Origin: Streptomyces canus
Lineage (GTDB): Bacteria; Actinomycetota; Actinomycetes; Streptomycetales; Streptomycetaceae
Direction: 5' to 3'
DNA: 64,000 nt
Assembly: GCF_030816965.1 (NCBI RefSeq)
Contig: NZ_JAUSYQ010000002.1
Span: 2,265,001 to 2,329,000, forward strand
Positions 34,090-44,280 of this stretch are shown piece by piece. Under the pieces are notes generated by a model, which ran no database searches, was not told the DNA's origin, and saw nothing but the letters and a program-made list of their open reading frames with translations. The position numbers were made by a program, and so were the translations under genes. Every line of letters starts with the position of its first letter. Position 1 is the stretch's first letter.

Positions 34090-35655
34090 ATGACAGGGCC
34101 CCACTCGCGCCATCGGCGTGCGCTCGCGATCCCGCTCGGTATGGCCATGGCTACTGCCATGGCGTTCCTCCCCGGCGCCACGGCGTCCGCGTCCGGCCTG
34201 CCGGGCACCACGGCCGGTGTCACCGGTGCCGTCAGCGACGTCCTCGCCTCCGCCGACGCGGACGGCACGGCGCTCAGCTACGTCGTCAACGTCCGCCCCG
34301 GGCACGGCCCTTCCGCCCAGGTGAAGAAGGCCATTGCCGCGGCCGGCGGCACGATCGTGACGTCGTACGACCAGATCGGCGTGATCGTCGTCCACTCGTC
34401 GAACCCCGACTTCGCCAAGACGATCCGCAAGGTCCACGGGGTCGAGTCGGCCGGCAACACGCGCAACGCGCCGCTGCCCGCCCAGTCGACGACCGACGAG
34501 GGCACGCCGAAGGCGCTCGACTCGGCGCAACTGGCCGCCGCGCAGGCCGCCGCCGACGCCGGCCAGGACCCGCTGGAGTCCTTGCAGTGGGACCTGCCCG
34601 CCATCAAGGCGGACAAGGCGCACGAGAAGTCGCTCGGCAGCAGCAAGGTGACCGTCGCCGTCATCGACACCGGCGTGGACGACACCCACCCGGACCTCGC
34701 GCCGAACTTCGACCGGGCCGCGTCGGTCAACTGCGTGACGGGCAAGCCGGACACCACCGACGGGGCGTGGCGGCCGAGCGCGGCGGAGAGCCCGCACGGC
34801 ACGCACGTGGCAGGTGAGATCGCGGCCGCCAAGAACGGCGTCGGTATGACGGGGGTCGCGCCCGGCGTGAAGGTGGCGGGCATCAAGGTGTCCACCACCG
34901 CCGGCTACTTCTACACGGAGGCCGTGGTCTGCGGCTTCGTGTGGGCGGCCACACATGGGGTCGACGTCACCAACAACAGCTATTACACCGACCCTTGGTA
35001 CTTCAACTGCACCGACGACCCGGACCAGAAGGCCCTCGTGGACGCCATCACCCGGGCCACGCGGTACGCGGAGAAGAAGGGCGTGGTCAACGTCGCCGCG
35101 GCCGGCAACGAGAACTACGACCTCGCGGCCGACGAGATCACCGACCCGGTCTCACCGAACGACGGCACGCCCTCGGACCGGGTGATCGACCCGTCGAAGT
35201 GCTTCGACATACCGACCCAGTTGCCGGGTGTCGTGACGGTCGCGTCGACCGGCGCCAAGGGCATCAAGTCGTCGTTCTCCAACCACGGCCTGGGCGTCAT
35301 CGACGTCGCCGCGCCCGGTGGTGACTCGACGGCCTACCAGACGCCCCAGCCGCCCGCGACCAGCGGGCTCATCCTGGGCACGCTGCCGGGCGGCAAGTGG
35401 GGCTACATGGCCGGTACGTCGATGGCCTCGCCGCACGCCGCGGCCGTGGCCGCCCTGATCAAGTCGACGCATCCGTACGCCGCGCCGGCCCTGGTGAAGG
35501 CGCTGCTGTACGCCGAGGCCGACGCCACCCCGTGCACGGATCCCTACGACATCAACGGCGACGGCAAGGTCGACGCGGTGTGTGAGGGGTCAAAGAACCG
35601 CAACGGCTTCTACGGCTGGGGCACGGTGGACGCACTGGACGCGGTGACAAAGTAG
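34090..35655 (+). CDS. Secreted subtilisin-like serine protease (S8), copy 2
   Basis: A 521-residue precursor from the ATG at 34090 (GGAGAGAC upstream), 47 bp after copy 1. It has the same layout: signal peptide to about residue 35, propeptide, and triad D193, H239 and S444. DINGDGKVD replaces the calcium-type loop. The two proteins are collinear with only small indels and identical blocks around each catalytic residue, so they arose by tandem duplication. N-terminal and propeptide parts have diverged most. They may be cotranscribed. Confidence 0.94.
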   Translation: MTGPHSRHRRALAIPLGMAMATAMAFLPGATASASGLPGTTAGVTGAVSDVLASADADGTALSYVVNVRPGHGPSAQVKKAIAAAGGTIVTSYDQIGVIVVHSSNPDFAKTIRKVHGVESAGNTRNAPLPAQSTTDEGTPKALDSAQLAAAQAAADAGQDPLESLQWDLPAIKADKAHEKSLGSSKVTVAVIDTGVDDTHPDLAPNFDRAASVNCVTGKPDTTDGAWRPSAAESPHGTHVAGEIAAAKNGVGMTGVAPGVKVAGIKVSTTAGYFYTEAVVCGFVWAATHGVDVTNNSYYTDPWYFNCTDDPDQKALVDAITRATRYAEKKGVVNVAAAGNENYDLAADEITDPVSPNDGTPSDRVIDPSKCFDIPTQLPGVVTVASTGAKGIKSSFSNHGLGVIDVAAPGGDSTAYQTPQPPATSGLILGTLPGGKWGYMAGTSMASPHAAAVAALIKSTHPYAAPALVKALLYAEADATPCTDPYDINGDGKVDAVCEGSKNRNGFYGWGTVDALDAVTK

Positions 35656-35682
35656 GCCCCTCCACATATTGATTCCGTCAAC

Positions 35683-35697
35683 ACTGCATAGTGCAGT
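35683..35697. promoter_or_regulatory. Palindrome directly before the CoA-transferase start
   Basis: ACTGCA-TAG-TGCAGT is a perfect palindrome with a 3-nt centre. It ends one base before the ATG at 35699, the position of a repressor operator or of a leaderless promoter region. No regulator gene is adjacent. Confidence 0.4.
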
Positions 35698-35698
35698 C

Positions 35699-37024
35699 AT
35701 GATGGGAATCAACTTTGTGGTGCGGGAGGGCGCTCTTCAGGGGCGTCTTCCCGCACAGCAGCTGGCGCGGACTTGCGTCGGCGAGTGCGCGCTGGCCGCC
35801 GCCGAACTGGGAGCGCTGCGGGCCGGGCTCGCCGAGGTGCCGACGGTGCGGGTGGACGACGGTGCGGTCGCCACCGCTTTCCTGAGCGAACGTCACCTGT
35901 TGATCAATGGTCGCCAGCCGGTCAACTTCGCGCCGCTGTCCCGGTTCTGGCGGACGGCGGACGGGTGGGTCCGCACCCACGCGAACTATCCGCACCACCG
36001 CGCGCGGCTGCTCCAGGCCCTGGGGGTGCCGGAGGACCCTGCGGCCGTGGAGGCAGCGCTGGCCGAGCGGTCCGCCCTGGACGTCGAGGACGCCGTGTAC
36101 GCGGCCGGGGGTCTCGCCGTCGCCCTGCGCTCTCCCGAGGAGTGGGCCGTGCACCCGCAGGCGGCCGAGGTGGCGAAACGACCGCTGGTCGAGCAGGGGC
36201 GGCTGGACACGGCACGTGCGCGTGCGTTCGCGCCGGTCGGCACCTCTCCCCTGCTGCCGGCCGCCGGCCTGCGCGTCCTGGACCTGACGCGGGTTCTCGC
36301 GGGACCGGTCGCCACCCGCACCCTCGCCCTGCTCGGCGCGGACGTCCTGCGCCTGGACGCGCCCGCGCTGCCCGAACTGCCGGACCAGCACGCCGACACG
36401 GGCTTCGGGAAACGGTCGGCGACGCTCGACCTGGCCGCCGACCGGCGGACATTCGAGGAACTGCTCGCGGCGGCGGACGTGGTCGTCACCGGATACCGGC
36501 CGGGCGCGCTGGACCGGTTCGGGCTGTCACCCGAAGCGCTGGCGGAGCGGCGGCCCGGGGTGGTCGTGGCGCAGTTGTCGGCGTGGGGCGGATACGGGCC
36601 CTGGCGCGAACGGCGAGGCTTCGACAGCCTCGTACAGGCGGCCACCGGGATCGCGCTGCTGGAGGGTTCACCGGATCGGCCGGGCGCGCTGCCGGCGCAG
36701 GCCCTCGACCACGGGACGGGTTATCTGCTGGCGGCAGCCGTGCTGCGGGCGCTGACCGAGCAGTCGTACGAGGGCGGGAGCCGGTTCGTGCGGCTGGCGC
36801 TGGCACGGACGGCCCAGTGGCTGACCGACGGCATGGACGACAAGATCGCGGCGGGTGACGCCGTGAGCGAGCCGTACGACGGCCCTGAGCCCTGGTTGGC
36901 GGAGACGGACAGCGCGCTCGGGCGGCTGCGATACGCCCTCTCGCCGGTCTCCTTCGAGAGCGGTCCGGCGGACTGGGCGCGGCCGCCGGTGCCGTGGGGC
37001 ACGGATGCCGCGCGCCTGAGCTGA
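35699..37024 (+). CDS. CaiB/BaiF family CoA-transferase-like protein
   Basis: A 441-residue protein starting at the ATG at 35699 (a second ATG follows at once). The CaiB/BaiF core starts near residue 195: GLRVLDLTRVLAGPVATRTLALLGADVLRLD, then DLAADRRTFEELLAAADVVVTGYRPGALDRFGL and VAQLSAWGGYGPWRERRGFDSLVQAATGIA. These enzymes move CoA between acyl groups. The catalytic Asp (usually in a VDVS or NPRDVW-type motif after the first block) is not clearly visible, and the first 190 residues are atypical, so it may be a divergent or non-catalytic member. The substrate is unknown. Confidence 0.82.
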   Translation: MMGINFVVREGALQGRLPAQQLARTCVGECALAAAELGALRAGLAEVPTVRVDDGAVATAFLSERHLLINGRQPVNFAPLSRFWRTADGWVRTHANYPHHRARLLQALGVPEDPAAVEAALAERSALDVEDAVYAAGGLAVALRSPEEWAVHPQAAEVAKRPLVEQGRLDTARARAFAPVGTSPLLPAAGLRVLDLTRVLAGPVATRTLALLGADVLRLDAPALPELPDQHADTGFGKRSATLDLAADRRTFEELLAAADVVVTGYRPGALDRFGLSPEALAERRPGVVVAQLSAWGGYGPWRERRGFDSLVQAATGIALLEGSPDRPGALPAQALDHGTGYLLAAAVLRALTEQSYEGGSRFVRLALARTAQWLTDGMDDKIAAGDAVSEPYDGPEPWLAETDSALGRLRYALSPVSFESGPADWARPPVPWGTDAARLS

Positions 37025-37135
37025 GCGGGCCGGAACCAACCGCGGCACCAGAAACATACCTATGGGTGGAATGCCTTACCGCCACTTGTTTCACTGCAGT
37101 TGCCCGGATCTGTCCGCTGTGGTCAAGTTCGGGGG

Positions 37136-38143
37136 GTGACCTTGACAAGACCCAGCTCCGAGGCGACCGACGCGGGCGACCCCACCCGGCGTCCCGGCAC
37201 CGGCCTGGCGGTCGCCGTCCTTGTCCTGTCGGTACTGGCCGTGGCGATACCGCTGTTCGGGCCGTCCGCCGCGCTGCGCGGCACCGGGGAGGCCGCCGCG
37301 CCCGGGGCCGGCGGGGTGGCCCTGTTGCGGGCGGTGCTGTTCGCGGCGCTGTGTGTGCCGGTGGGCGAGCTGTTCGTGGGTCTGCTGGCCCGCTCCGTGC
37401 CCGATGCTCCACCGGATGTGCCACGCTCCTGGGCCCCTTGTGCGGCCGCCGCCGGTTTCCTCGCCGCGCTGGGTCTGGCGTCGGTGGTGGCGACCGGCAA
37501 TCTGGTGCCGCACAGCCTTTCCGAGATCAATGTCGGCGGTCTGTACGCGTCGCGGGACGGCAAGTTGGCGCTCCTGGAGGTCAACGCGTTCCTGGTGGCC
37601 GGCCTGTGCGCCCGTTCGGCCCGCCCGGCCGGCCAGGTGTGGCCCCTGGCGGCCGTGGTGGTGGCGGAGGCCCTGCGCGCGCATCCCCCGACCCAGCACA
37701 GTCCGCTGACCGGCTCCGGACTGACGCTGGTCCATCTGACGTGCGCGGCGCTGTGGGCGGGCGGACTGCTGCGGGTACTGCGGACGCTGCGCCGCTGGGG
37801 CCCCGCGGAGCCGGGCGCGGCGCTGCTCGGGCTCTACGCGCGTGTGGCGGCCGTTCTGCTCGCCGCCATCACCGCGACCGGTGTGTGGAGTTCGCTGCGC
37901 CGGATGCCGCCCGGCACGATCCTTGAGCAGCTGACGGACACGGCCTACGGGCGCACGCTGCTCGCCAAGGTGCTCCTCGTGGCGGTCGTCGCCGCTTTCG
38001 CCCTGTGGGCCCGGATCCGGCTGCACCGCGCCCCCGCCTCGCTGACCGCCTGCGCTCCCGCACGTGCGGAGGTCGTCGCCCTGGGACTCGTGGTCGTGGT
38101 GTCGGGGCTGCTGACGGCGCTGCCGTTGCCGATCCGCTGGTGA
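37136..38143 (+). CDS. CopD-like multi-pass membrane protein
   Basis: A 335-residue protein with about eight helices. The C-terminal half has the CopD pattern: TLVHLTCAALWAGGLLRVL with conserved His and Trp, AAVLLAAITATGVWSSL, YGRTLLAKVLLVAVVAAFALWARIR. CopD proteins take part in copper import or copper-linked assembly of oxidases. The GTG at 37136 lies inside a run of G bases; the TTG at 37142 is better spaced from that run and is a real alternative. No CopC partner is next to it. Confidence 0.82.
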   Translation: MTLTRPSSEATDAGDPTRRPGTGLAVAVLVLSVLAVAIPLFGPSAALRGTGEAAAPGAGGVALLRAVLFAALCVPVGELFVGLLARSVPDAPPDVPRSWAPCAAAAGFLAALGLASVVATGNLVPHSLSEINVGGLYASRDGKLALLEVNAFLVAGLCARSARPAGQVWPLAAVVVAEALRAHPPTQHSPLTGSGLTLVHLTCAALWAGGLLRVLRTLRRWGPAEPGAALLGLYARVAAVLLAAITATGVWSSLRRMPPGTILEQLTDTAYGRTLLAKVLLVAVVAAFALWARIRLHRAPASLTACAPARAEVVALGLVVVVSGLLTALPLPIRW

Positions 38144-38160
38144 AAGCCGCTTGGTGAGCG

Positions 38161-39204
38161 CTAGTTGGTGACGAGGACCTTGAGGGCGGTGCGCTCGTCC
38201 ATCGCCTTGTAGCCGGCGGGGACACCCTCCAGGTCGACGGTCATGTCGAAGACGGGTGATGCGTCGACGGTGCCGTCCAGGACGTCGGGGAGCAGCTCGG
38301 GGATGTAGGCACGGACCGGCGCGACCCCGCCGCGCAGGGCGATGTTCCGGTCGAACATGACGCCGAGGTCGACGCCCGTGTCGCTGCCGTGCGGCACACC
38401 GACGAAGCCGATGGCACCGCCGTCGCGGGTGATGCCGACAGCCGTACGCATGGACTGTTCGGTGCCGACGGCCTCGACGACGGCGTGCGCGCCCTGGCCG
38501 CGGGTGAGTTCGCGGACGGCCTCGACGGCCGCGTCCCCGCGCTCGGCGACGACATCGGTGGCACCGAAGCGGCGCGCGATGTCGGTGCGGACCTGGTGAC
38601 GGCCCAGGGCGATGATCCGTTCGGCGCCGAGCCGCTTGGCCGCGAGCACCGCGCACAGGCCGACGGCCCCGTCGCCGACGACGGCGACCGTGGCGCCCGG
38701 TCGGGCTCCGGCGCCGAGGGCCGCGTGGTGACCGGTGCCCAGGACGTCGGAGAGAGTCAGCAGGGAGGACAGCAGGCGGTCGTCGGAAGCCGCCTCCTTG
38801 GGCAGCCGTACGAGGGTGCCGTCGGCGAAGGGGACGCGCACGGCCTCACCCTGGCCGCCGTCGTAGCCGACGGAACCCCAGAATCCGCCGTGCTCGCAGG
38901 AGGTGGTCAGGCCCTCGCGGCAGTAGTCGCAGACGCCGTCGGACCACATGAAGGGCGCGACGACGAGGTCACCGCGGCCGATGGTGCCGACCTCGGAGCC
39001 GGTCTCCTCCACGATGCCGAGGAACTCGTGCCCGATCCGCTGACCCGGCTGCCGGACCGCCTCGCCGCGGTAGGCCCACAGGTCGCTGCCGCAGATGCAG
39101 GCGCGCAGCACCCGGAGCACGGCGTCGGTGGGCAGCCGCACCACGGGCTCGGGCACGTCCTCCACGCGCATGTCGTACGGGGCGTGGATGGTGGTCGCGC
39201 GCAT
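38161..39204 (-). CDS. Zinc-dependent alcohol dehydrogenase (MDR family)
   Basis: A 347-residue medium-chain dehydrogenase. Catalytic zinc ligands sit in CGSD (residues 38-41) and GHEF, and the structural zinc site is CDYCREGLTTSCEHGG. The Rossmann motif is VAVVGDGAVGL and the SDR-like specificity loop is RIIALGRHQVRTDIARRFGATDVV. It is like the IMP-dehydrogenase-neighbour ADH group that acts on formaldehyde or secondary alcohols, but the substrate cannot be told. Monocistronic, 37 bp upstream of the lysoplasmalogenase stop. Confidence 0.9.
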   Translation of the reverse strand: MRATTIHAPYDMRVEDVPEPVVRLPTDAVLRVLRACICGSDLWAYRGEAVRQPGQRIGHEFLGIVEETGSEVGTIGRGDLVVAPFMWSDGVCDYCREGLTTSCEHGGFWGSVGYDGGQGEAVRVPFADGTLVRLPKEAASDDRLLSSLLTLSDVLGTGHHAALGAGARPGATVAVVGDGAVGLCAVLAAKRLGAERIIALGRHQVRTDIARRFGATDVVAERGDAAVEAVRELTRGQGAHAVVEAVGTEQSMRTAVGITRDGGAIGFVGVPHGSDTGVDLGVMFDRNIALRGGVAPVRAYIPELLPDVLDGTVDASPVFDMTVDLEGVPAGYKAMDERTALKVLVTN

Positions 39205-39240
39205 GGCGAGGATCCTTCTCGTGCGAGGTCGTGGCGGCGC

Positions 39241-39938
39241 TCAGGGGGTGGTCGAGCGCACCTCACCGTACGTCGCCAGCGGTCCGGGGCGCGCTTCGAG
39301 GGCTCGTAGTGTGCCACTGGCCAGCAGGAACTGCGCGGCAATGTACGTGAGCATGATCCAGAACTCGGGCCGCGGGAGCTGGGGCCAGTCGGCGACGCCG
39401 GTCGCGATGAGGGTGTCCGAGAGGAGGAAGAGCGCTCCGCCGCATCCGGTGAGCGCCCCGAACCGCGCGGCCGACGCGCACGCCATGGTCGCGAGCAGGA
39501 CGCTGTAGCCGGCGACGGGCACGCGCAGTCCGGCGGGCAGGTCCGGCCACAGGAACACCACGGTGACGGCGAGCGCGGTGCCGTAGGCGGGTGCGAGCAG
39601 GCCGACACGCGCGCGTGAGCTGCCGTAGCCCTGGAAGAGCACCAGGTAGCAGACGTGGCCCGCCGCGAAGAAGGCCATGCCGGCGAGGAAGGCGGGGTCG
39701 GCGTCGGACAGCAGCATGACGTCGCCACCCCAACCGCACAGGAGGGCGGCGACCAGGAGCCGGGGCGCCGCGGACGCGACGGAGTACGCGGCCAGGAGGG
39801 GCATCAGAAGGGGCTTGGCGACGGCGTGCCCGGGAGCGAAGCCGGTGGCCAGGGAGGTGAGGTCGACGGCGGCGGCGAGGGCGAAGACCGCGAGGAGTGC
39901 GCGGCGGGTGCGGTGGGTTCCGTGGGCCCTCGGGATTC

Positions 39939-39942
<4 letters not shown>
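39241..39942 (-). CDS. Lysoplasmalogenase-like (YhhN/TMEM86 family) membrane protein
   Basis: A 233-residue protein with about eight helices. YhhN signatures: KPLLMPLLAAY near residue 44, GWGGDVMLLSD (the likely active-site aspartate) near 70, and AGMAFFAAGHVCYLVLF, GGALFLLSDTLIA with a second conserved SD. In animals TMEM86A/B cleaves the vinyl-ether bond of lysoplasmalogens. The GTG at 39942 overlaps the upstream hydroxylase stop by four bases (GTGA), so the two proteins are coupled. Confidence 0.85.
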
Positions 39943-40805
<863 letters not shown>

Positions 40806-40956
40806 GCCTGCACCGTAGAACCGCCGGTCAGGCGCGGCTAGACGTTGTTACCCACAAGTATTACCGGTGGTACGCGCTTGCTTCTTGGCGATCTCCACCA
40901 ACGGATGTCAGTGGGCGGTCTTACGCTGTGGAGGAAGTGGAGAGGGAGGTCGGGGG

Positions 40957-41325
40957 ATGCAGGGGCTCGAGGTCGTTCTGGACGCCGAGCGGTTGGTCGC
41001 GGCGGCTGTGAGCCCCCGGGCGGCCGTTCGATCAACTGCGGTGGTCGGCCGACGAGTTGGTCCCGTCCGCCCAGAACCCGTACCGGGAGCTGCTGGAGCT
41101 GTGCTGCGAGCAGCTCATGGCGCATCCGCCGTTCGCGGCGCGGGCGACGGTGGAGCAGACCGGGTGGACGGGCGAGCTGCCCAGGGGGCGGGGCGCGGAG
41201 GCGCCGGTCGGCGCTTGCGTTCCTTCCCCACGCCGGACGGGCGGGAAGTGCCGCTGCGCCCCCGACGGCTGCGTCGAGGGACTCCTCACCAACGGACGGG
41301 CGTTGGTGCCGGCTACGTCAACTGA
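40957..41325 (+). pseudogene. Decayed gene with at least two frame changes
   Basis: An ATG at 40957 with a good ribosome site (GGGAGGTCGGGGG) opens MQGLEVVLDAERLVAAAV. From about 41018 G/C third-position bias moves to the next frame, which reads FDQLRWSADELVPSAQNP and on to AARATVEQTGWTGELP (to about 41180), but that frame has a stop at 41009-41011. From about 41200 the first frame again looks coding (LRSFPTPDGREVPLRP). The pattern fits one ancestral small gene broken by single-base indels. Ancestral function unknown. Sequencing errors are the alternative. Confidence 0.45.
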
Positions 41326-42031
41326 CCCCCGCCACCCCCAACAACACCCCCACTACGTAAGTAACCCCCATCGCCAACACCCCACCCCCCACGTTCCGCA
41401 GCACCGCCCGCCCAGGAGCCGCCGCCCCCAGCCGTGCGCTGCTCCAGCCGGTCAGCACCAGCGCCGCCACCACCGACACCACCGTCACCGGTACCCGCCA
41501 CCCCGACGGTGGCAGCACGATGGCGAGCAGTGGCAGCAACGCCCCCGCCGTGAACGCCAGGAAGCTCGCCCAGGCCGCATGCCAGGGGTTCGTCAGCTCG
41601 TCCGGGTCGATGCCGAGCTCCACGCGCGCGTGAGCCCGCAGTGCGTCACGTTCCGTCAGTTGTTCCGCCGCCTCACGGGCCACGGCGCGTGACAGCCCCC
41701 GTTCCTCCAGAAGGTCCGTCAACTCCTCCAGCTCCGCCTCCGGCTGTTCCCTCAACTCCCTTTTCTCCACAGCCAGCGCGGCCATCTCGGAGTCGCGCTG
41801 GGTCGACACGGACACATACTCCCCGGCCGCCATGGACATCGAGCCGGCCAGCAGGCCCGCCAGCCCCGCCGTCAGCAACGCCGCGCGGTCGCTCGTCGCA
41901 CCGGCCACGCCGACGACCAGCCCCGCAGTGGAGACGATGCCGTCGTTGGCGCCAAGGACGGCCGCGCGCAGCCAGTTGAGGCGGGCGCCGAGCGCGCCGC
42001 CGTGGGCTTCGTCGTGCGTCGGTTCGGTCAT
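41318..42031 (-). CDS. VIT1/CCC1 family transporter
   Basis: A 237-residue protein starting at the ATG at 42031 (MTEPTHDEAHGG). VIT family motifs: LNWLRAAVLGANDGIVSTAGLVVGVAGA, SMAAGEYVSVSTQRDSE, and the Glu-rich cytoplasmic metal-binding stretch (VEKRELREQPEAELEEL). Five helices are expected. The family exports or sequesters Fe(II) and Mn(II). The 3' end overlaps the end of the decayed gene by 8 bp. Confidence 0.92.
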   Translation of the reverse strand: MTEPTHDEAHGGALGARLNWLRAAVLGANDGIVSTAGLVVGVAGATSDRAALLTAGLAGLLAGSMSMAAGEYVSVSTQRDSEMAALAVEKRELREQPEAELEELTDLLEERGLSRAVAREAAEQLTERDALRAHARVELGIDPDELTNPWHAAWASFLAFTAGALLPLLAIVLPPSGWRVPVTVVSVVAALVLTGWSSARLGAAAPGRAVLRNVGGGVLAMGVTYVVGVLLGVAGVS

Positions 42032-42119
42032 CTCCGGAGGATGGCACCCCGGTCTTCGCGAGCCGGGCACCGACGCCACCGTGAGGGACTGTCAGTCGCG
42101 GCCCGTATCCTCATGGACC

Positions 42120-43103
42120 ATGCTCGAAGACCAGACGACCGCAGCGTCCTCCCCCCCAACGTGGCCGGCCGTGTATCCGCAGGGATACGCGGTCGTCGAC
42201 GTGGAGACCACCGGCCTGGCCCGGGACGACCGGATAATCTCCGCCGCCGTCTACCGGCTGGACGCGCACGGCGAGGTCGAGGACCACTGGTACACGCTGG
42301 TCAATCCGGAGCGCGATCCCGGCCCGGTGTGGATCCACGGGCTGACGAGCGAGGCACTCGAAGGCGCGCCTCTCTTCCAGGACATCGCCGACGAGTTCTC
42401 GGCCCGTCTCGACGGTCGCGTGCTCGTCGCGCACAACGCCGTCTTCGACTGGCAGATGATCGCCCGCGAGTACGCGCGCGCGGGCCGGGTGCCTCCGGTG
42501 AGTCAGCGGCTGTGCACCATCGTCCTGTCCAAGGAGCTGGGGCTGCCTCTGCCCAACCACAAGCTGGAGTCGCTGGCGGCGCACTTCGGCGTCGTACAGC
42601 AGCGGGCGCACCATGCCCTCGACGACGCGCGCGTCCTCGCGGAGGCGTTCCGGCCGAGTCTGCGGGCGGCGGCCGCACGAAGCGTGCGGCTGCCCCTGCA
42701 CGAGTGCCGGCCGCTGACCGAGTGGACGGACCGGGCGGTGCCCAGGCAGTCGGCAGGCTACGGCAGTTACCGGGCGACGAGTTGGCGGCCCGCGCGCAAG
42801 CGGCCCGCGTGCCCCTACCCCAACCCGGGGCGCTACGAAGACGGCAAGCCGCTCAAGCAGGGCATGCGGATCGCGTTCTCCGGGGACACCTCGATCGAGC
42901 GCGACCTCCTGGAGGACCGGGCGGTCGAGGCCGGGCTGCATGTCGCCACCAGCATTTCCCGGCTGACCAGCCTGCTCGTCACGAACGACCCGGACTCGGG
43001 CACGTCCAAGGTGGTCAAGGCCAGGCAGTTCGGCACACCGGTCGTCGACGAGGCGGCCTTCGGGCAGCTTCTCAGGGATGTGGAGCCGGCGTCGGAGGGA
43101 TGA
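42120..43103 (+). CDS. DEDDh 3'-5' exonuclease with C-terminal BRCT domain
   Basis: A 327-residue protein from the ATG at 42120. The exonuclease domain (about 20-185) has D27 and E29 (VDVETTGL), D110 (HNAVFDWQM), H164 and D169 (HHALDDARVLAEAF), the DnaQ-type active site. A BRCT domain follows (about 245-327: GMRIAFSGDTSIERDLLEDRAVEAGLHVATSIS). Actinobacterial proteins of this architecture are thought to act in DNA repair or proofreading. The middle linker is basic (SWRPARKRPACP). Confidence 0.92.
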   Translation: MLEDQTTAASSPPTWPAVYPQGYAVVDVETTGLARDDRIISAAVYRLDAHGEVEDHWYTLVNPERDPGPVWIHGLTSEALEGAPLFQDIADEFSARLDGRVLVAHNAVFDWQMIAREYARAGRVPPVSQRLCTIVLSKELGLPLPNHKLESLAAHFGVVQQRAHHALDDARVLAEAFRPSLRAAAARSVRLPLHECRPLTEWTDRAVPRQSAGYGSYRATSWRPARKRPACPYPNPGRYEDGKPLKQGMRIAFSGDTSIERDLLEDRAVEAGLHVATSISRLTSLLVTNDPDSGTSKVVKARQFGTPVVDEAAFGQLLRDVEPASEG

Positions 43104-43200
43104 CCGTACGGAAGTCAGGACCGTACGGATGGGTGATTTGCCGTACGACTCGCCCCGCGCCGACGCGCCCGCACGGCGCCGACGGCCCACCCTGTGGCGC

Positions 43201-43434
43201 ATGGCGACTTGCGAAGTTTGCGGCAACAACTACGGCATGACCTTCGAGGTGCACGCACAGGGTGCGGTGCATGTCTTCGACTGCTTCTCCTGTGCGATCC
43301 ACCGGATGGCACCGATCTGCGAGCACTGTCGTGTGCAGATCATCGGGCAGGGTGTGGAGGTGGAGGGCCACTGGTTCTGCGGTGCGCACTGCGCTCGCGC
43401 GGAGGGAAGGGTGGGCATCGTCGACCGGGTCTGA
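43201..43434 (+). CDS. Zinc-ribbon/LIM-like mini-protein, 77 aa
   Basis: A small soluble protein beginning MATCEVCGNNYGM. Four cysteine pairs are visible (CEVC, CFSC, CEHC, CGAHC), with histidines between, the ligand count of two zinc sites in a LIM-like order. Streptomycete relatives are often called prokaryotic metallothionein. An in-frame ATG at 43129 would add 24 basic residues; 43201 is preferred because the conserved fold begins there. Function unknown, probably a regulatory or metal-handling protein. Confidence 0.78.
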   Translation: MATCEVCGNNYGMTFEVHAQGAVHVFDCFSCAIHRMAPICEHCRVQIIGQGVEVEGHWFCGAHCARAEGRVGIVDRV

Positions 43435-43482
43435 CCACACCCCTGTGCGAACACCCCGCGGTCCGAGTTGTACGGTCGTGGG

Positions 43483-44280
43483 GTGTACCGCTTCCTGTTG
43501 TCCCGGCAGTGGGTGATCCTCACGCTGGTCGCCCTGCTCCTCATCCCCACGATGATCAGGCTGGGCATTTGGCAGATGCACCGTTACGAGGAGCGCACCG
43601 CCCGCAACCAGCTGGTCTCCGACGCGATGTCCGCGAAGCCGGTGCCCGTGGAGCGGATGACCTCGCCCGGACACACCGTCACCACTCACGACCGGTATCG
43701 CAGCGTGACCGCGAAGGGTCACTTCGACACCGACGACGAGGTCGTGGTCCGGCGCCGCACCAACTCCGACGACGAGGTCGGGTACCACGTCCTGACCCCC
43801 TTCGTCCTGGACGACGGCAAGGTGCTGCTGGTCAACCGGGGGTGGATCCCGTCGGACGGGCCGAGCCAGACCGCGTTCCCGAAGGTCCCCGCACCCCCGA
43901 AGGGCGAGATCACCGTCACGGGGCGGCTGATGCCCGACGAGACGACCGCGGCGAGCGGCATCAAGAACCTCAAGGGACTGCCCGACCGGCAGGTCATGCT
44001 GATCAACAGCGAGCAGGAGGCCGAGCGGCTGGGCGCCACGGTGCTCGGCGGCTACATCGCCCAGACGGCACCCGAACCGAAGGGCGACAGCCCGGAACTG
44101 ATCGGCGGCAACCCCGGCAAGGAGGACGCCGCGCTGAACTACGCCTACGCCATCCAGTGGTGGCTGTTCTCCCTCGGCGTTCCGATCGGCTGGGTGGTCC
44201 TGGTACGGCGCGAACTCCGCGACCGCCGGGAGAAAGCGGAGCAGGACAGCACGACGAAGACAGAGCCGGCCACGGTGTGA
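43483..44280 (+). CDS. SURF1 family cytochrome oxidase assembly protein
   Basis: A 265-residue protein with one helix near each end (WVILTLVALLLIPTMIRLGIWQ; WWLFSLGVPIGWVVLVRREL) and an extracytoplasmic domain between. SURF1 motifs: RLGIWQMHRYEER, DRYRSVTAKGHFD, GYHVLTPFVLDDGKVLLVNRGWIP and YAIQWWLF. SURF1 helps insert haem a into the aa3-type oxidase. GTG 43483 is chosen; a TTG at 43468 is a possible earlier start. Confidence 0.92.
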   Translation: MYRFLLSRQWVILTLVALLLIPTMIRLGIWQMHRYEERTARNQLVSDAMSAKPVPVERMTSPGHTVTTHDRYRSVTAKGHFDTDDEVVVRRRTNSDDEVGYHVLTPFVLDDGKVLLVNRGWIPSDGPSQTAFPKVPAPPKGEITVTGRLMPDETTAASGIKNLKGLPDRQVMLINSEQEAERLGATVLGGYIAQTAPEPKGDSPELIGGNPGKEDAALNYAYAIQWWLFSLGVPIGWVVLVRRELRDRREKAEQDSTTKTEPATV

